Below, piece after piece: positions 31,045 to 43,920 of a stretch of DNA of 64,000 bases. The position numbers and the translations under genes are program-made. The stretch's first letter is position 1. Each line of letters starts with the position of its first letter. This DNA is from Siphonodentalium dalli (taxonomy: Eukaryota; Mollusca; Scaphopoda; Gadilida; Siphonodentaliidae), in assembly GCA_032622095.1 (NCBI GenBank), contig CP136068.1, positions 3,759,314 to 3,823,313 of the forward strand, in the 5' to 3' direction. The notes under the pieces were generated by a model. That model ran no database searches, was not told where the DNA came from, and saw nothing but the letters and a program-made list of their open reading frames with translations.

Positions 31045-31272
31045 CCACTGTGAAGGTAGCCCATGTTTCCTCTGTTAATATTCCCATGTTATTATTCTAG
31101 TAATTAGATGAAAGTAGCCTGTGTTTCCTCTGTTAATATTCCAATGTTATTATACTAGTAATTAGATGAAGGTAGCCGGTGTTTCCTGTCCTTCCCATGT
31201 TATTATCATTAGATGTAGGTGCACCGGTAGTCCATGTTCCCTCTGTTCCTCCCATGTTATTATCATATTATG
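31045..31272 (+). repeat. Tandem repeat of about 65 bp, four degenerate units
   Basis: Units share GTTTCCTCTGTTAATATTCC, CATGTTATTAT and GTAATTAGATGAA. The last units are shortened. Confidence 0.65.
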
Positions 31273-32096
31273 CATATGGGGGTCGGGCAGGGGGGGGGTA
31301 TTTTTTTACGGGCACTTATGCGGGGGTGGGTCACTGGGTTGGTGGTTTGGTCGATGGCACTAACAAACAATTTTTTCCGCAACTCACAGCAACTCAGAAC
31401 TTTTTTTCCTGCAAGTGTTTTGACTATTTTTTTCAATGAATTTGGCTTAAAACACCTTAGAATAAGAGAAATAATGTAATTCTAACTGCTAAACTGACTG
31501 CAGGCAGTTATTGTGTTGTATTTTGTTGCAAATTTTGAAATCCAAGATGGCCGCTGGCAGCCATGTTTTTTTTGGCCGAATGACCCCAAAATGACTCGTT
31601 ACTATTTACATGCCAATGTTAACATCCATGACAAATAGTATGTACAGAAATTCATATACAGCTGTTTACAGTGAATTCCCCCCGCAAATTTGTTTTAGTG
31701 TTAAAAGGGGGTGGGTGTCCAAAAATGGTCGGAACAATTTGGACGCAGGGTGGGTGGGGTCACAACAAGGGTCGAAAGTAAAAAATCAGCATACGTGCCT
31801 GAAAATGTTTTCTGACCCCCCCCCCACCTCGGAGGGCATTACCAGTACAGGTAGTCAAGGGCTCTGTCTGTCCGAGCATATCACCTTGTAACTTGGGTGT
31901 TGATTATCAGAGTTTGTTATCTTTTGCCATGGTGAAAGCACAGGTTGGTACCTACATTAGTTAGGCTAATTATTCAAGGTACCGGTATGTAACTTTGTTC
32001 CAAAATTTTGTTGTACGAGAAATGTCTATTTCATGACAATTAGGTGTTGGACATTGATTTTTATCTAAAATTGTAGATGTATAGTGCAGAAATTTA
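31273..32096. other. No gene seen; minus-strand repeat scrap
   Basis: 31538-31610 is a reverse fragment of the ATGGCCGCC family. G-runs occur near 31290. Three overlapping open frames near 31166-31479 are low-complexity reads of this sequence. Confidence 0.4.
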
Positions 32097-32255
32097 GCAC
32101 CTGTGGACCTGGTTGAATTTTTCTGTGGTTCGATGGATCACATTCATCCTCAAGCTACTTATGTCATTTACTGGCATTTGTTTATAATGTGTAGGGGTAT
32201 ATCGCTTGAGACCCCACCACAGTTCAGTTCACACCAGGTTCTCAGCTTCAGATTA
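32097..32255 (+). repeat. Dispersed repeat with GACCTGGTTGAATT start, copy 1
   Basis: Begins GACCTGGTTGAATT, contains GGATCAC and TCCTCAAGCT, and ends TTCACACCAGGTTCTCAGCT. Other copies are at 50637-50795 (+) and 41905-42310 (-, with an insertion). Confidence 0.65.
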
Positions 32256-32586
32256 CGTTGGCATTGTAATTTTACGATTAAACCGTAAATTCACATTAAG
32301 ATGATGTTGTAATTTTACGATAGTTTTTCTGTCATAATATTACAATCATTTTGTAAATATACGATCAAATTTGTAAATGTCAGATTACGTTGATCTCTTA
32401 ATTTTACGACAGTTACTGATGGTCCAATTGCTGCCAACAGTTTCTGTCGTAATATTATGATGAAATTTTGTTGAGTGTATGATCATTTACATATACCGGT
32501 ATGATTTTTGTAATTACTGTTAATTAATCATCATATCCTACGAAAGATTAACAAGCGGGCGCAAATTACGTTTACGTATCATCATA
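32256..32586. repeat. TTACGA-rich degenerate repeat
   Basis: GATTACGTTG followed by TGTAATTTTACGAT-like words recurs several times. No coding is seen. Confidence 0.45.
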
Positions 32587-32925
32587 TTATATAGAACACA
32601 TAGGCCTACAGACAGACCGTTATTCGGTGGTTATATATATAACACATAGGCCTACAGACATACAGTTATTCGGTGGTGTTATATATAGAACACATAGGCC
32701 TACAGACAGACACTTATTCGGTGGTGTTATATATAGAAAAAATAGGCCTACAACCAGACAGTTACCCGGTGGTGTTATATATAGAACACATATGCCTACA
32801 GACAGAAGTTATTCGGTTGTGTTATATATAGAACACATAGGCCTACAGACAGACAGTTACCCGGTGGTGTTATATATAGAACACATATACCTACAGACAG
32901 ACAGTTATTCGCAAATATATCTAGG
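32587..32925 (+). repeat. 47-bp tandem repeat, seven to eight copies
   Basis: The unit holds ATATATAGAACACATAGGCC, TACAGACAGACAGTTATTCG and GTGGT. The open frame across it is a repeat artefact. Confidence 0.85.
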
Positions 32926-33009
32926 CACCATAGCATGAGGCGTTTTTAACATGCGCGATTTGATTCCTCGTATCATTTGAGAATAATTTGCTGGTAGATG
33001 AGATGTGTG

Positions 33010-33046
33010 GTGTGTGTGAGAGCGGGAGCGAGAGAGAGAGAGAGAT
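33010..33046. repeat. GT/GA microsatellite
   Basis: A short compound of GTGTGT and GAGAGAGA runs. Confidence 0.7.
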
Positions 33047-33499
33047 AGTTATGGGCCTTTCGACTTTTAAAAACATGTTTTATAATTTTCTGTATGAGGG
33101 TACCTTCATGGTGTAATCAACTCCTACAGTTTTGATCGTAGATATGTGCAACTTCCGAGTATTGTTACCCACATATTGGAGATGTGCAACATGTGTATAG
33201 ATGACGGACCAAAAATAATTTTTTGATGGAATTATTAACCCTTTCGACATTTCAACATTTTTTTAATTTGTTTAACAAAGCGACTTGCCACGTTGTCGGG
33301 GGACACTGGTCGGCCGACCTTTTATTAACGCCACCGGTGTATACTGTGCTTGAAAATATAAATACCACTGATGGTATGCGGGATTAGGTCGATGTAAAAG
33401 CTGCGAATGGGTCACTTTAAAAGCTGTAGTGTTACCCCGAATGCGGTATCCTCAATAAAATAGTCCGACACGGATTAGCACATGTGCTGATATTGATAA
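33047..33499. other. No gene seen
   Basis: No recognisable feature. Confidence 0.35.
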
Positions 33500-33800
33500 T
33501 TACCACACCCTTTGGTAAGCATGCGATCGTGTGGTAATCAACGGACGAATTTCGACGAAATTTGATACCAATGGATACTTTTGTCTGGGAAGTGTTTTGG
33601 ACGGGTCAAATCGTGACCCCGACCTGACATTGACCTTCAAAATAGTCAATTCAAGGTCAAATCGGGTAAAACGAACGGATTTCGACGAAATTTGATACAT
33701 AGGATACTTTTGTCCGGGGAGTGTTTTGAACGGCTCAAATCATGACCCCGACCTGACCTTGACTTTAAAAATAGAAAATTCAATGTCAAATCGCGCACTT
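33500..33800 (-). repeat. About 130-bp tandem repeat, two and a half units
   Basis: Units share GAATTTCGACGAAATTTGAT, GGAGTGTTTTGGACGGGTCA, ATCGTGACCCCGACCTGAC and TCAAGGTCAAATCG. The same family lies in the opposite orientation at 51640-52065. Confidence 0.75.
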
Positions 33801-34580
33801 CGCCGGAAAGCAGATGGGAACAACCCGGACGAAGTCGGGCCCACCAGCCAGTGTAATAAAAAGCGAGACAGCTTGAAGAATGTAATGTATAACACGAGAA
33901 ACGGGAAAACGTGGTATATTGAAGTATCCAAATTTGCCACATGGAATTTGAAAGCTAGTTTATATTATAATTATATTATAATTTATATTTATGGCTAATA
34001 ATATGATGTTGGTGGCACTACCATTTCTGACTATGGTTTTCTTGTTATTATTATGGCTCAATGTTTAAGGCTCAATGACACTCCACACGCATAACACGCG
34101 AACATGGTATGTCATTGTGGTCACCACATCAGTGGTATTCACAAGCCATGGCCATATTTATGAAGTTTAATGCAAATTCGCACACACATGATTGTTATAA
34201 ACAGTTGTAAAGCTTATGGATTATCCATTATTATCCCTGTTCTAGTGAGAACAAGTGGTAATAAAATGTAGATATTATTGTTGCCATTGCAACGGATATA
34301 TAATATTTTGTAAAAAATAAATGGAAAAAGGTTATATCTAAGAATATAATTGGTCTGGTTAAGAATAGTTCATATACATATACATATGGGTGAATGTCCT
34401 ACATAAGGTGCCATCACCTGTTATTTTTATAGGTCAAGGTCACACATAAAGTTCATGGTAATTCGGGAAAAGTTGAAAACACTGGTTTTGCTCACACCAA
34501 AGCACGTAATAATAACATATATATTCAGCCTGCATGTTCCTGTGATATTGCAAGAAATAGGTACACAATAAATAATCACA
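33801..34580. other. No gene seen
   Basis: AT-rich; an open frame at 33726-33998 begins in the tandem repeat and has no known domain. Confidence 0.35.
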
Positions 34581-35203
34581 TACAATTCTAAACAAAATGA
34601 TATAGATACAAATTTGAACTTCGAACAACATATAAATGAAAAAGCACATAGCGCTCAATCAGTGATGCGGATTATTAGAAGATCTTTTACACATCTAGAT
34701 GAAGACATGATGACAAAGTTATATAAAGGATTGGTTCAACCAAGATTATAATAATCACAGCCAGCATGGAAGCCATATTTGATCAAACATAACACTCAAC
34801 ATAAAGAAGCCCAACGCAGGGCGACCAAACTAGTTACTACTTTAAATCATTTACCTTATGAAGACAGACTTGAGAAACTAAAGACTCACACCCTGCAGTA
34901 CATACGACATAGAGGAGATATGATAGAATGCTTCAAATTATTCAGTACATATTATGCGACCCGGAAGTAGCAAATATATTAACACGGAAAACTGAATCCG
35001 AAACCAGAGGCCACAACTTCAAAATGTTTCTAGAAGGGGCAACCATGCAGAGATACAAGGAAACATACTTTTAGTCAGAGAGTTATGGAGCCCTGGAACC
35101 AACTAGCAGAAGAGGAAGTAAACGCCGATACACTACATGTAAATCACTTCAAAAATCAACTCGACGAATATTGGAAAGAACATGAAGTGAGACTTGATTA
35201 TTA
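34581..35203 (+). pseudogene. LINE reverse transcriptase C-terminal relic
   Basis: The first frame reads through RRSFTHLDEDMMTKLYKGLV, two consecutive stops (34749-34754), then QRRATKL, LPYEDRLEKL and RGDMIECFKLF. These are signatures of the region after the RT domain in CR1/jockey-type non-LTR retrotransposons. A frameshift near 34958 moves the frame to ETRGHNF, and another near 35070 leads to WNQLAEE...FKNQLDEYW, the usual C-terminal end, closed by TAA at 35203. The RT catalytic core is absent. The last 130 bp also forms part of the inverted repeat with 36318-36756. Confidence 0.8.
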
Positions 35204-35515
35204 AGCTAAACTTGGGGTGACAAGTTCCCAGACGAGTCGGACGTTGGCCAGACTCAAACATATTGGGCCTAAATATCATAAGGTATAAGGTGGTGTATTT
35301 TAATCTCATAAGGAGATTCATAATGTGTGGGGTACGTGATTTTCATACTAGGGAGTGTGGTTCCTGACAGCGACGCATTTGTTTTGGTCCGATATGTTTA
35401 ACAACTGTATCATGACGCTAAAATATGTATCAATGAGTAGTTAGGTAAGGTTAACCTTTCTCTGTTTAAAATGACACCTTTGAAAGTATTTATGCGCCAG
35501 ATATGTATACACTTA
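35075..35515. repeat. Left arm of large inverted repeat
   Basis: Reverse complement of about 36318-36756, with GTCAGAGAGTTATGGAGCC at its outer end. It spans the LINE C-terminus and about 310 bp beyond its stop, probably the LINE 3' UTR. The 800-bp spacer is unrelated to the arms. Confidence 0.8.
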
Positions 35516-35539
35516 CGTTCGCTTATAACTTTGTAATTA

Positions 35540-35690
35540 AAAAAACAAAACAATTAATATGTGACATTTGACGTTCGGAGCATAGATATGGGAACACCCT
35601 AATGCTATATATCATTATATGGTATCGCCTGAATGGTTTATTCTACAAATAGAATAATAACGTGTCCCACTTTATCATCTCATTAGAAGT
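35540..35690. repeat. Dispersed repeat, inverted partner at 55005
   Basis: GACATTTGACGTTCGGAGCA and ATGGGAACACCCTAATG occur here and, reverse-complemented, at 55005-55150. Confidence 0.7.
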
Positions 35691-36317
35691 GATCAAATTA
35701 TTCAGACTCGCCAAAATAGAAACTTGAAGACAAGGAACCAGAAAAAGGTCAAGCTATATACAATTCATTGACCAAACGACAATTTGCATGTACCAACTAA
35801 ACGATATTTGCCCACCTGGATAAAAACAATGCCAATTTCAGCGAACCAAGGTAAAATATTTCTATTGTATGAAGTTAGGTATAAAATAATCCCGAAACAA
35901 TGGGATAAGTCACATTGTACTTACCTGGGAGCACGAGTGCACACTGTTTGTGGTGTGATCGCTGGTTTTGACGTGTATAGTATATATTATCACTGGCGCC
36001 CAGTTTTCAAGGTCCGACATACTGCCATAGAATTGGTTGCCTAGCAATATCGATTGTTTTCACGTGTTATTTCAAATGGTCGATGGTGTATTGTGTTGTG
36101 AACTTGTGAATACAAAGCTACCACACAACGGGAATAAAATCAATACATTTCATACCACAACCGCGTGCATTATCTTCGCGTAAACTCACAGGTCTGTGCA
36201 CCCGTGTATCACAAAGAGGGTAAAGTACATATTGTCATGGAAAATGGAAATCCGGTCGCCTGGTAAATGTTTTGTTGTCAAGATTAATCATTTAATCTTG
36301 AATTACTGAACCAACGT
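35691..36317. other. No gene seen; spacer of the inverted repeat
   Basis: An open frame at 35784-36044 (86 codons) matches nothing I know. Confidence 0.35.
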
Positions 36318-36756
36318 TAAGTGTACTCATATCTGGCGCATAAATACTTTCAAAGGTGTCATTTTGAACAGAGAAAGGTTAACCTTACCTAACTACTCAT
36401 TGATACATATTTTAGGATGCTGATAGAGTTGTCAAACATATCGGACCAAAACAAATGCGTCGCTGTCAGGAACCACAATCCCTAATATGAAAATCACGTA
36501 CCCCACACATTATGAATCTCCTTATGAGATTAAAATACACCACCTTATACCTTATGATATTCAGGCCCAATATGTTTGAGTCTGGCCAACGTCCGACTCG
36601 TCTGGGAACTTGTCGCCCCAAGTTTAGCTTTATAATCAAGTCTCACTTCATGTTCTTTCCAATATTCGTCGAGTTGATTTTTGAAGTGATTTACATGTAT
36701 CGGCGTTTACTTCCTCTCCTGCTAGTTGGTTCCATGGCTCTACAACTCTCTGACTG
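36318..36756. repeat. Right arm of large inverted repeat
   Basis: Inverted copy of 35075-35515, carrying the LINE C-terminal end on the minus strand. A few substitutions separate the arms. Confidence 0.8.
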
Positions 36757-36764
36757 ATTGGTGT

Positions 36765-37105
36765 GTCGGGGTGTTTTTAGCGGTATTTTGAGCGGGCCAT
36801 CCACCCATACCGTCAAATCGGTCGAAATCCTTACCGTTCTCGAAAATGATATATACCCCATTTTAACATCCTCGGGTGGCACCCTCAGGGGTGACGGTGG
36901 GGTCGGGGTGATTCTAGGTGGTATTTAGGGCGGGCCACCCACGAAATCCTTATGGTTCTCGAAAATGCTTCATACCCCACCTCCCCCACTTGCAATTGGT
37001 GGCACCCCGAGGGTGATGGATAGGGTTCGGGGTGTTTCCAGTGGTATTTAGGGCCGGCCATCTACCCATGCCGTTATATCGGTCGAAATTCTTACCGTTC
37101 TCGAA
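36765..37105 (+). repeat. About 130-bp tandem repeat, three units
   Basis: Units begin GTCGGGGTG at 36766 and 36902, with a third variant at 37026. Shared words are GGGCCATCCACCCAT and CTTACCGTTCTCGAAAAT. Confidence 0.7.
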
Positions 37106-37309
37106 AAATGTTTCTTTTATTTATAGACACCCCATCCAATTTTACTCCACGATACTGCAAAACAGTTATGCTGCCACTAGATTCGGCTTTGGCATTGTTT
37201 TTATCTTATAGAAAATTGGGTTGTTTTTTGTTTCTGTCTCCCCGAACAATTTCGGAGTACTATTATAATCAGTACTTCGTTGCGTCCGTCCATCCGCACG
37301 TCCGCATCA

Positions 37310-37745
37310 TTGTCCGCATGATAACTTGAGCAATATTCAGCATAATGTTTTGATATTTGGTATGCAGTTCACATTTGAGAAGGCCATGTTCGAATCTGGT
37401 TACGATCCGATGATTTTTGACGGAGTTATCCTCCTTTTTCGACTTTGACATCGCTATTTCAGTGTTGTCCGCATGGTAACTTGAACAAAATAGAACAGGA
37501 TTTCTTTATATCTGGTATGTGACTAACATTTGAGAGGACGCAGACCATGTTCGAATATGGTCACGGTCCGATGATTTTTGACTGAGTTATGCCCCTTTTC
37601 CGACTTATAAATCGCTGTTTTCGTGTTTGCCACATGGTAACTTGAACAATATTGAACAGAAGTTCTTGATATTTGGTATGCAGTTCACATTTGGGAAGGC
37701 CATGTTCAAATCTGGTCACGATCGGATGATTTTTGACGGAGTTAA
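37310..37745 (+). repeat. About 158-bp tandem repeat, three units
   Basis: Units start near 37311, 37468 and 37628. Common words are CATGGTAACTTGAACAA, TTTGGTATGCAGTTCACATT and GATGATTTTTGACGGAGTTA. Confidence 0.75.
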
Positions 37746-39694
37746 TTGGAACCCGAAATTAAAAAAAATGTGAATCTTTATTCACCCACTCCCTTGCATG
37801 TGTTGACATTTTTTAGCTAGGGGTATTTTTGAAACCACTCTAAATCCTATTCTCCCAATCCGCTTATGTATATGTTGCCATTTCCCTATATAACTGTACC
37901 AACAATTTTCAACTGTTGGAAATATTTAGATCCATATGGTCGGAATATTTACAACTGATAGACAATTCAGCCGGGAATTGTTTTTTTGACAAATCGGATG
38001 AACCCTGAATTTTATTTTTGCTCAAATCACGTTTGTGTGTTATTCCTGCCAACCACAAGGCAATTAATTTCCGCTTTTTCGACTGCAGATAACTCCGATT
38101 GGCCGGCATTTTGCAATTGAATCAACTATACTATTATTGATGGAACATTCACATCATATGTCAAATATCTGGCTCGATTGATTTGCGTGTGCCGTTTAGC
38201 ATGTGCGATAATTGGTGATAAGCCGCCAATGACGATCACATTGAAATCAATCGCTCATGTGAACAACGTCCTTGAGACAGAATTCGACCTTAAACGAAGC
38301 ATGTGTGACTGTCAATGTCGAATTCTGAGTCCCATTATATATTATCATCAGTATGTATTTGACTCGACGTGGTGGTTCATCAATTATAGTGCCACTCTGT
38401 CATTGTTGCCACCGGCTATATCATTGAACAATCGATGATCGGTAGTTATGCAAAAAGAACAAAATGGACGTACACAGAGTTGAAAATATAAATCCCTCCC
38501 AACCATGGGGGTCCACCATCCTCCCTACATGCAAAACTAACTTTTTCCTCCAACACATTGGGTGGGTCCACATCCCCTCTTTCCCTATCATTTTTCTGGA
38601 TATCATATGTTTAAGTGTACCTTTTTAAAAGAGTTCCTTATAGAAAGACGATTTGTGTCAGATTCAGCTAACTATAAGTAAAAGTTTGAAAGAACTGATC
38701 GAACCACCTGAATCGTACACTGTTGATGAGTTTGAGTAATAGTAACAATAATTATTATGTATATAAAACTCATGTTGCCTACGTTGTGAATGTTCTATAC
38801 TGTGTTTTATGCCTTTCATGTTGCAATCAAATATGCATATTTATTCCCATCTGCATGGAATTGAAACCCCCTATTTCTATGATTGTCATATAGTAAATAT
38901 TTATCCATCTAAATATAAATTATTCCCCCAAAACTGGTGCCATTGTGATGGCATGACTCGAGGTATTCAACATATCTGTTCAATCTAACCGAGGGAATTT
39001 AAGTTGATGTGTCATCATATATGTGGTCACCCCTATCAAAAGTTCTTTACCCCCGACCACCCCAGACCTGTGTATGATTTTTGTTTCGTCAGACCCCCCA
39101 CCCATATCATTTTCCTGTTCAATAATGCTCATCCGATCTAATTCTAGCGCATTTGTTAAGATAAATAAAACATTACATGTATATGGATGCCGTTCATGAC
39201 AGTATGGGAATTCATAGACGCTCTTTATTCATTAATCTCTTGTCACTAATAATTGTAAATGCACATATTTCCAAAAATATATCCGCATAAATATGTCATG
39301 CATATAGATATGGTATAATTCTGCACATTTAGGCACACAACAATGAGCAATTAACCTCCAAAAGACATTTTGAAACGTAAATTACTGAATTTATATTGAA
39401 TCAGGATCACGAACATCCTCCTCAATGTCACATTTATTCTCATGTTGTGCTATACCATACTGGAAAATGTTCCTATTGATCCGCCCTTTAAAATTCACTA
39501 CGATTCGACGAAATTTTCTTGACAAAACGCTTGATTTTAACCCAAATGTGACGATGTTGCCAACACAAAAAAAGAAAGTTTGGGTGCAGATATTAAGAGA
39601 AATAAACCATTATATGTATACCGTATATGAAATTATTGGAATTCGTAGACGCTCTTTATCCATTAATCTCTTGTATTGATGCCAGAACTAATAT
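37746..39694. other. No gene seen
   Basis: 39165-39270 and 39590-39685 resemble each other (TAGACGCTCTTTATTCATTA and the following word). Open frames at 38178-38438 and 39425-39679 have no recognised domain. C-rich words near 39045-39110 echo 240-295. Confidence 0.4.
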
Positions 39695-40737
39695 TGTTGT
39701 TATATGGGCAGTGGGTTGGTTCTCGAGAGTCATTTAAGTGGATGAGTTCTAGTTCCTCATTGATGTCAAAGAGGATGCCATCATGCTTATTTGTTTGTTT
39801 GTTTGCTGTTGAAAATTTGACGTTTGGCGTTGAAGTCGCCTAGGAATATGCATTGCTTATATATCTTTTTGTAAAGTTTGGGGGAGAGGTATATTGTGTA
39901 GGGTTGTACATTGAGATAATGGTGAGTGTATTTTTTTTAAAGGCACGGTTGGCGTTCGTTGCAGAAATATTCATATTTGTTCAAATCGCCATCAACAGAC
40001 GGAATATTAAAATATATATAGTTTTGTTCATATGCCAAACATAATTAGCGCGTAATTTTTATATTTTCGTCAAGACGTACGATGGTGTACGTAAACAAGA
40101 GCCTGCTCGTGCTACATAAGTTGTGCTTCTGTTTACATATCACAGCGCAATTATATTGGTTATTCACACACAAATAATATAAACGCTCTTTATGATTTCC
40201 TTATCAGGAAAACAGTAACAAATAACGCTCTTTGTGTTAACCATATCCGGATCTAAACAAAAGCCAGGTAACGTAACGTTTTTTTGCTTTTGTTTACATA
40301 CCAAAGAAAAAACAATTACAATAACATACTGTTTGTGCCATATTTCTTATGGGCAAATGAACAAAGTATGTCTATATTTTACTATTCTTTCTGTTTATGA
40401 CGGTTTTTGACGGAGGTGAATGTTTTAACAGCATAACTACCGTCAACGCCGCCCGTATCTTTAATGGTATATCTATAGCAATAACTTCATCGTTAATAAC
40501 ATTATCATTTTTGTTAATAAGTGCAATAGTTTGTGCTTAAGGCCGTGTTGGATTAGGAACACCTCTGTCGTGGCAAGTGCGGTCTATTCGAATTAAATTA
40601 TATCTTGGAAATCGAAATTTTTATTTGTGATCTAGTTTTGTTTCGTTAAGCGCTATGATTTTTGGTTTATAATATGCGATATATTCTATAATCTCCTGTT
40701 TGTGGCTTCTGAGGCCATTGATGTTTATATGGGTGAT
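39695..40737 (-). pseudogene. LINE endonuclease domain relic
   Basis: On the minus strand the sequence begins ITHINING, runs through IALNETKLD and a stop, then FPRYNLIRIDR. After a non-homologous stretch of roughly 450 bp it resumes with ISMYNP, a frameshift, LGDFNAKRQ, another shift, and ends LIHLNDSREPTH. The order N, ET, DR, Y-x-P, GDFN, LN-x(3-5)-PTH is that of the apurinic-like endonuclease at the N-terminus of CR1/jockey-type LINE ORF2. It is broken by at least two stops, two frameshifts and the insertion. It belongs to a type of element related to the relic at 34581, but I cannot show they are the same family. Confidence 0.75.
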
Positions 40738-41507
40738 TTTTTTAATCCTAGCTTTCTGTTCTCCTTAACAGCTGCTTCCTCTTTGTAGTCTATGAATCCT
40801 TTGAAAAATGTAACAGTTGAGAATGCTCTTTATTATCCACTTATTGTGGGCATATGAAGTTATTTAAAGTCATATGTCAGCATTGTTTCGTTGTAAAAAA
40901 CAATATAGTGCCAAGATATGAATGGAGACATGAATATTAAATGTGCCCCAGCTATAACTGTGTAAGTGAGAAGTAAAATATATGTGGTTCCATACGTTGT
41001 GATGCTACTGAAATCTGCCTGTAAATAACATGCAATTATCTCACAATAATCAATAATACAGACATTTGAAGGCAAATGTCAGCAGCACCGTCCCAACGCA
41101 CAACCAATCGCATTCTTAACATTAATACAGCAGAAGAACCGCCTCCAGATAAAATTCGTTTTGCAACTCTTTGCGTCCGCTTATTTTAGGTAATAATGAC
41201 AAACGGGTGCCTTCCTAAATTTCATTAACATGACCTCTCAACCACTCCTTTATAACAATATTTAGACCAACTGAATTTTAGTTGACTTCCTTGTCATGAC
41301 ATTGTGCCATCATGATTAATCATTCGACCGGATCGAGACATTGTATTCGTCACAAAAACATACATAGTACCGAATTTCTTTCTTTTCTTTTTTTGGAATC
41401 ATTTTTGTGAAATATTATTTCGGATTATCCCTCTTTTATCGAAAAAACGGCAATATCCATATTAACATATTATAGTTAAATAATATGAACATAAGCTAGC
41501 TTAATTA
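40738..41507. other. No gene seen
   Basis: AT-rich with no recognisable feature. Confidence 0.35.
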
Positions 41508-41860
41508 ACGAACCAAAGCTGAACAACATGGGTGCCCGTTTGGTGGGGTGGGGCAATTAACTATTTATGTGGTCATTCAACCAGTAAAACTGATGTTGTC
41601 ACATGGCATAGCAGCTGAAATAACGATAAACCTTTATCGACCGACCAACATGGATGTTCCTGTGGCTTCAATCTCACATGATTGAATCATTTTACAACTG
41701 GTACTTCAAGTTCATAAAGTTGGAAATATTATAAATGTGGCCATTTGTTGGTCTAGTTACAACAGATTTTCCACTGAATACCAAAGTTAGGGGGGGTCAA
41801 AACCAGAACCCCTCCCATCAATTATGTGGTTCTAAACTCAGCTCATAAATCACCATCTAC
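41508..41860 (+). repeat. Duplicated block, copy 1 (second at 43917)
   Basis: AGCTTAATTAACGAACCAAA opens the block and the order of landmarks is kept through GGTTCTAAACTCAGCTCATA. The two copies differ by scattered substitutions. Confidence 0.8.
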
Positions 41861-41904
41861 ATGTACATCTAACGGGACTATGAGTTCGAACTCCGTAAAA
41901 TAAC

Positions 41905-42310
41905 AGAAGCTGAGAAACTGGTGTGAATTAAACTGTGACGGGGTCTCAAGCATGTCTACCCCTGCACATCAGAAAAATGCCATTAACCTTATCATGACAA
42001 GAGCTCAATGAAATTTTGAGAAAAACTTGGTCCAATGCACACTTATATATGGGAGTCTCCCATTGGGAGCCTCGCGTATATAAGAAAAGACATTGGCCTA
42101 ACAACATTTGCCTTAACATTGTAAACCAGTGCACTTTTATATGCGAGGCTCACCATGAGAGACATGCATATATGTGTACATGTATACATGTATAAGTGTG
42201 TGCACAGGCACATTATCTTTAATGCTGCACCAGTATGAAAGGGTTAAATGGCAAAAGTAGCTTGAGGATGGATGTGATCCATCATATCGCAGGTCAATTC
42301 AGCCAGTCCC
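41905..42310 (-). repeat. Dispersed repeat copy 2, interrupted
   Basis: Minus-strand copy of the family at 32097 and 50637. The two ends (AAGCTGAGAAACTGGTGTG near 41908 and AGCTTGAGGATGGATGTGAT near 42259) are separated by unrelated sequence with its own short direct repeat. Confidence 0.55.
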
Positions 42311-43534
42311 ACACGATTTCGTGTTCAAGTGCTTGTGTACTAATTTATAGCACAAACTTATACCGGTATTTCCTTCGCCAGTTGATAGAAATACATGATT
42401 TTCAATTTTGTCAATAATTCATAATTTCACTCACCCTGTAGTGTGTAGACTATAGTGACAAGTGTTGCTATATATTGTCATATTTTCACAATAAAAGGTA
42501 AACTACCGCCAGGAATGAAATGAAATTGCAATTCAATATTCATAATTCTCATTTGCAGTAGCAGTAATTGAAATACATACAACTGATAAGATATCACTTT
42601 AGGCAAATGCTTTAGAATTTCTACAGCAAGTCAGGAGCTTTTACAAGAATCAAAATGTCGAAAATGAGTTAATGAAAATCATGAATAATGATTTACATGT
42701 ACTCTTGTCGGATTTAAAGGCATGCTACACATGTATAAAAAATATTTCTGTCATTTGTTCAGTATAATGGCGGCATGATTGAGATTTCTTGTACTATAGT
42801 GGAATATAAAACAGGGAACGCTCAATGTTGGCTATAAAAAATAAAGTAATAATGGGGCACTTCTCTCAGTCTAACACAAGGTCATAACTGGCAAAGGGCC
42901 AAAACTCTGAAAAGAGTGCAGACAAAACTTGCACTGTGAAGGACGGGGTCAAACGAAGGTCTCCACAATATATATCCGAACCCTCCGAATGGTTGTAACT
43001 GGAAAATATAAAACTGGTATGTGGGGATCCTTTCCACCAACCTATGCTCAACGTACAAGAACACCCTATAATTAACACCCCGAGTTACAAGCTTAAATAT
43101 TCTTTCGGACACAAAATTCACAAATTTCTAACTCAAACAAGGGCCGTAACTCTGGTAAATATTAGAGGTGTGGATGTCCCGATGGGACTAAGGATACCCC
43201 CCTTTTTAAAACACTAAGATGGTTCACATGTCAGTAATCATTTAGTTAAAATAATAAAATAACTGATTCTCATTGCAGGTACAAAACCCTAACTCCAATC
43301 ATAAAACATATTGAGCAAATGAGAGGCCGATCATGATCGGCATATGTTAACCCATCCCTTGGCGATAGTAAATTACTATGATCGGAAACATAGGTGAGAG
43401 TTTTGATGTTGAATTATACATGTGGAGTATACTGTTATGTACTATTATAGACCATACATGTACATAATACCGCGTAAAAATGTTTGTTCCCAGGACTTTC
43501 CGTGTTACAGGGTAAGGAAATATTTCACCTATTT
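42311..43534. other. No gene seen
   Basis: 43310-43370 (GAGAGGCCGATCATGATCGG) recurs near 44345-44395. Open minus-strand frames at 42866-43121 overlap each other and match nothing known. Confidence 0.4.
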
Positions 43535-43920
43535 TTCCCGCCAAATCCAAACCGGCTAATTAAAGAGCAAGATAATGTCGTAGCAGGTACATTGACATAC
43601 GGTATGTACGTCCCAAAAGTTTGACTGCTATACTTTAAAAGTATGGGTTGAGACTTTAGGAAAATACCACGGAAATTGCAAAGGGGAGGAATTCAAACAT
43701 CGAGATAATTTTTTTTAGACAAGTACATCTGATGGGTATTGTTCAGGCGCATCTACAGCGCAATTTTCTAATTTTCAGATGCAACGGTTTACTCGTGTCA
43801 ACGCTATATAACATAAATATGTATACTTAAGTAGTCTATCACTAACCGATTTTTAGCCCCAAATCCAAACGGGCTAATGCAGGAGCGAGTTTAATGCAGG
43901 AGCATGTAAGCCGGTAAGCT
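43535..43920 (-). repeat. Inverted copy of the 20160-20780 repeat
   Basis: Reverse complement of one and a half units of the 310-bp repeat, in the same internal order. Confidence 0.75.

Noticed and set aside
32587-32925. CRISPR-like array
   Set aside because: The 47-bp units repeat whole, without unique spacers, and the sequence is animal DNA.
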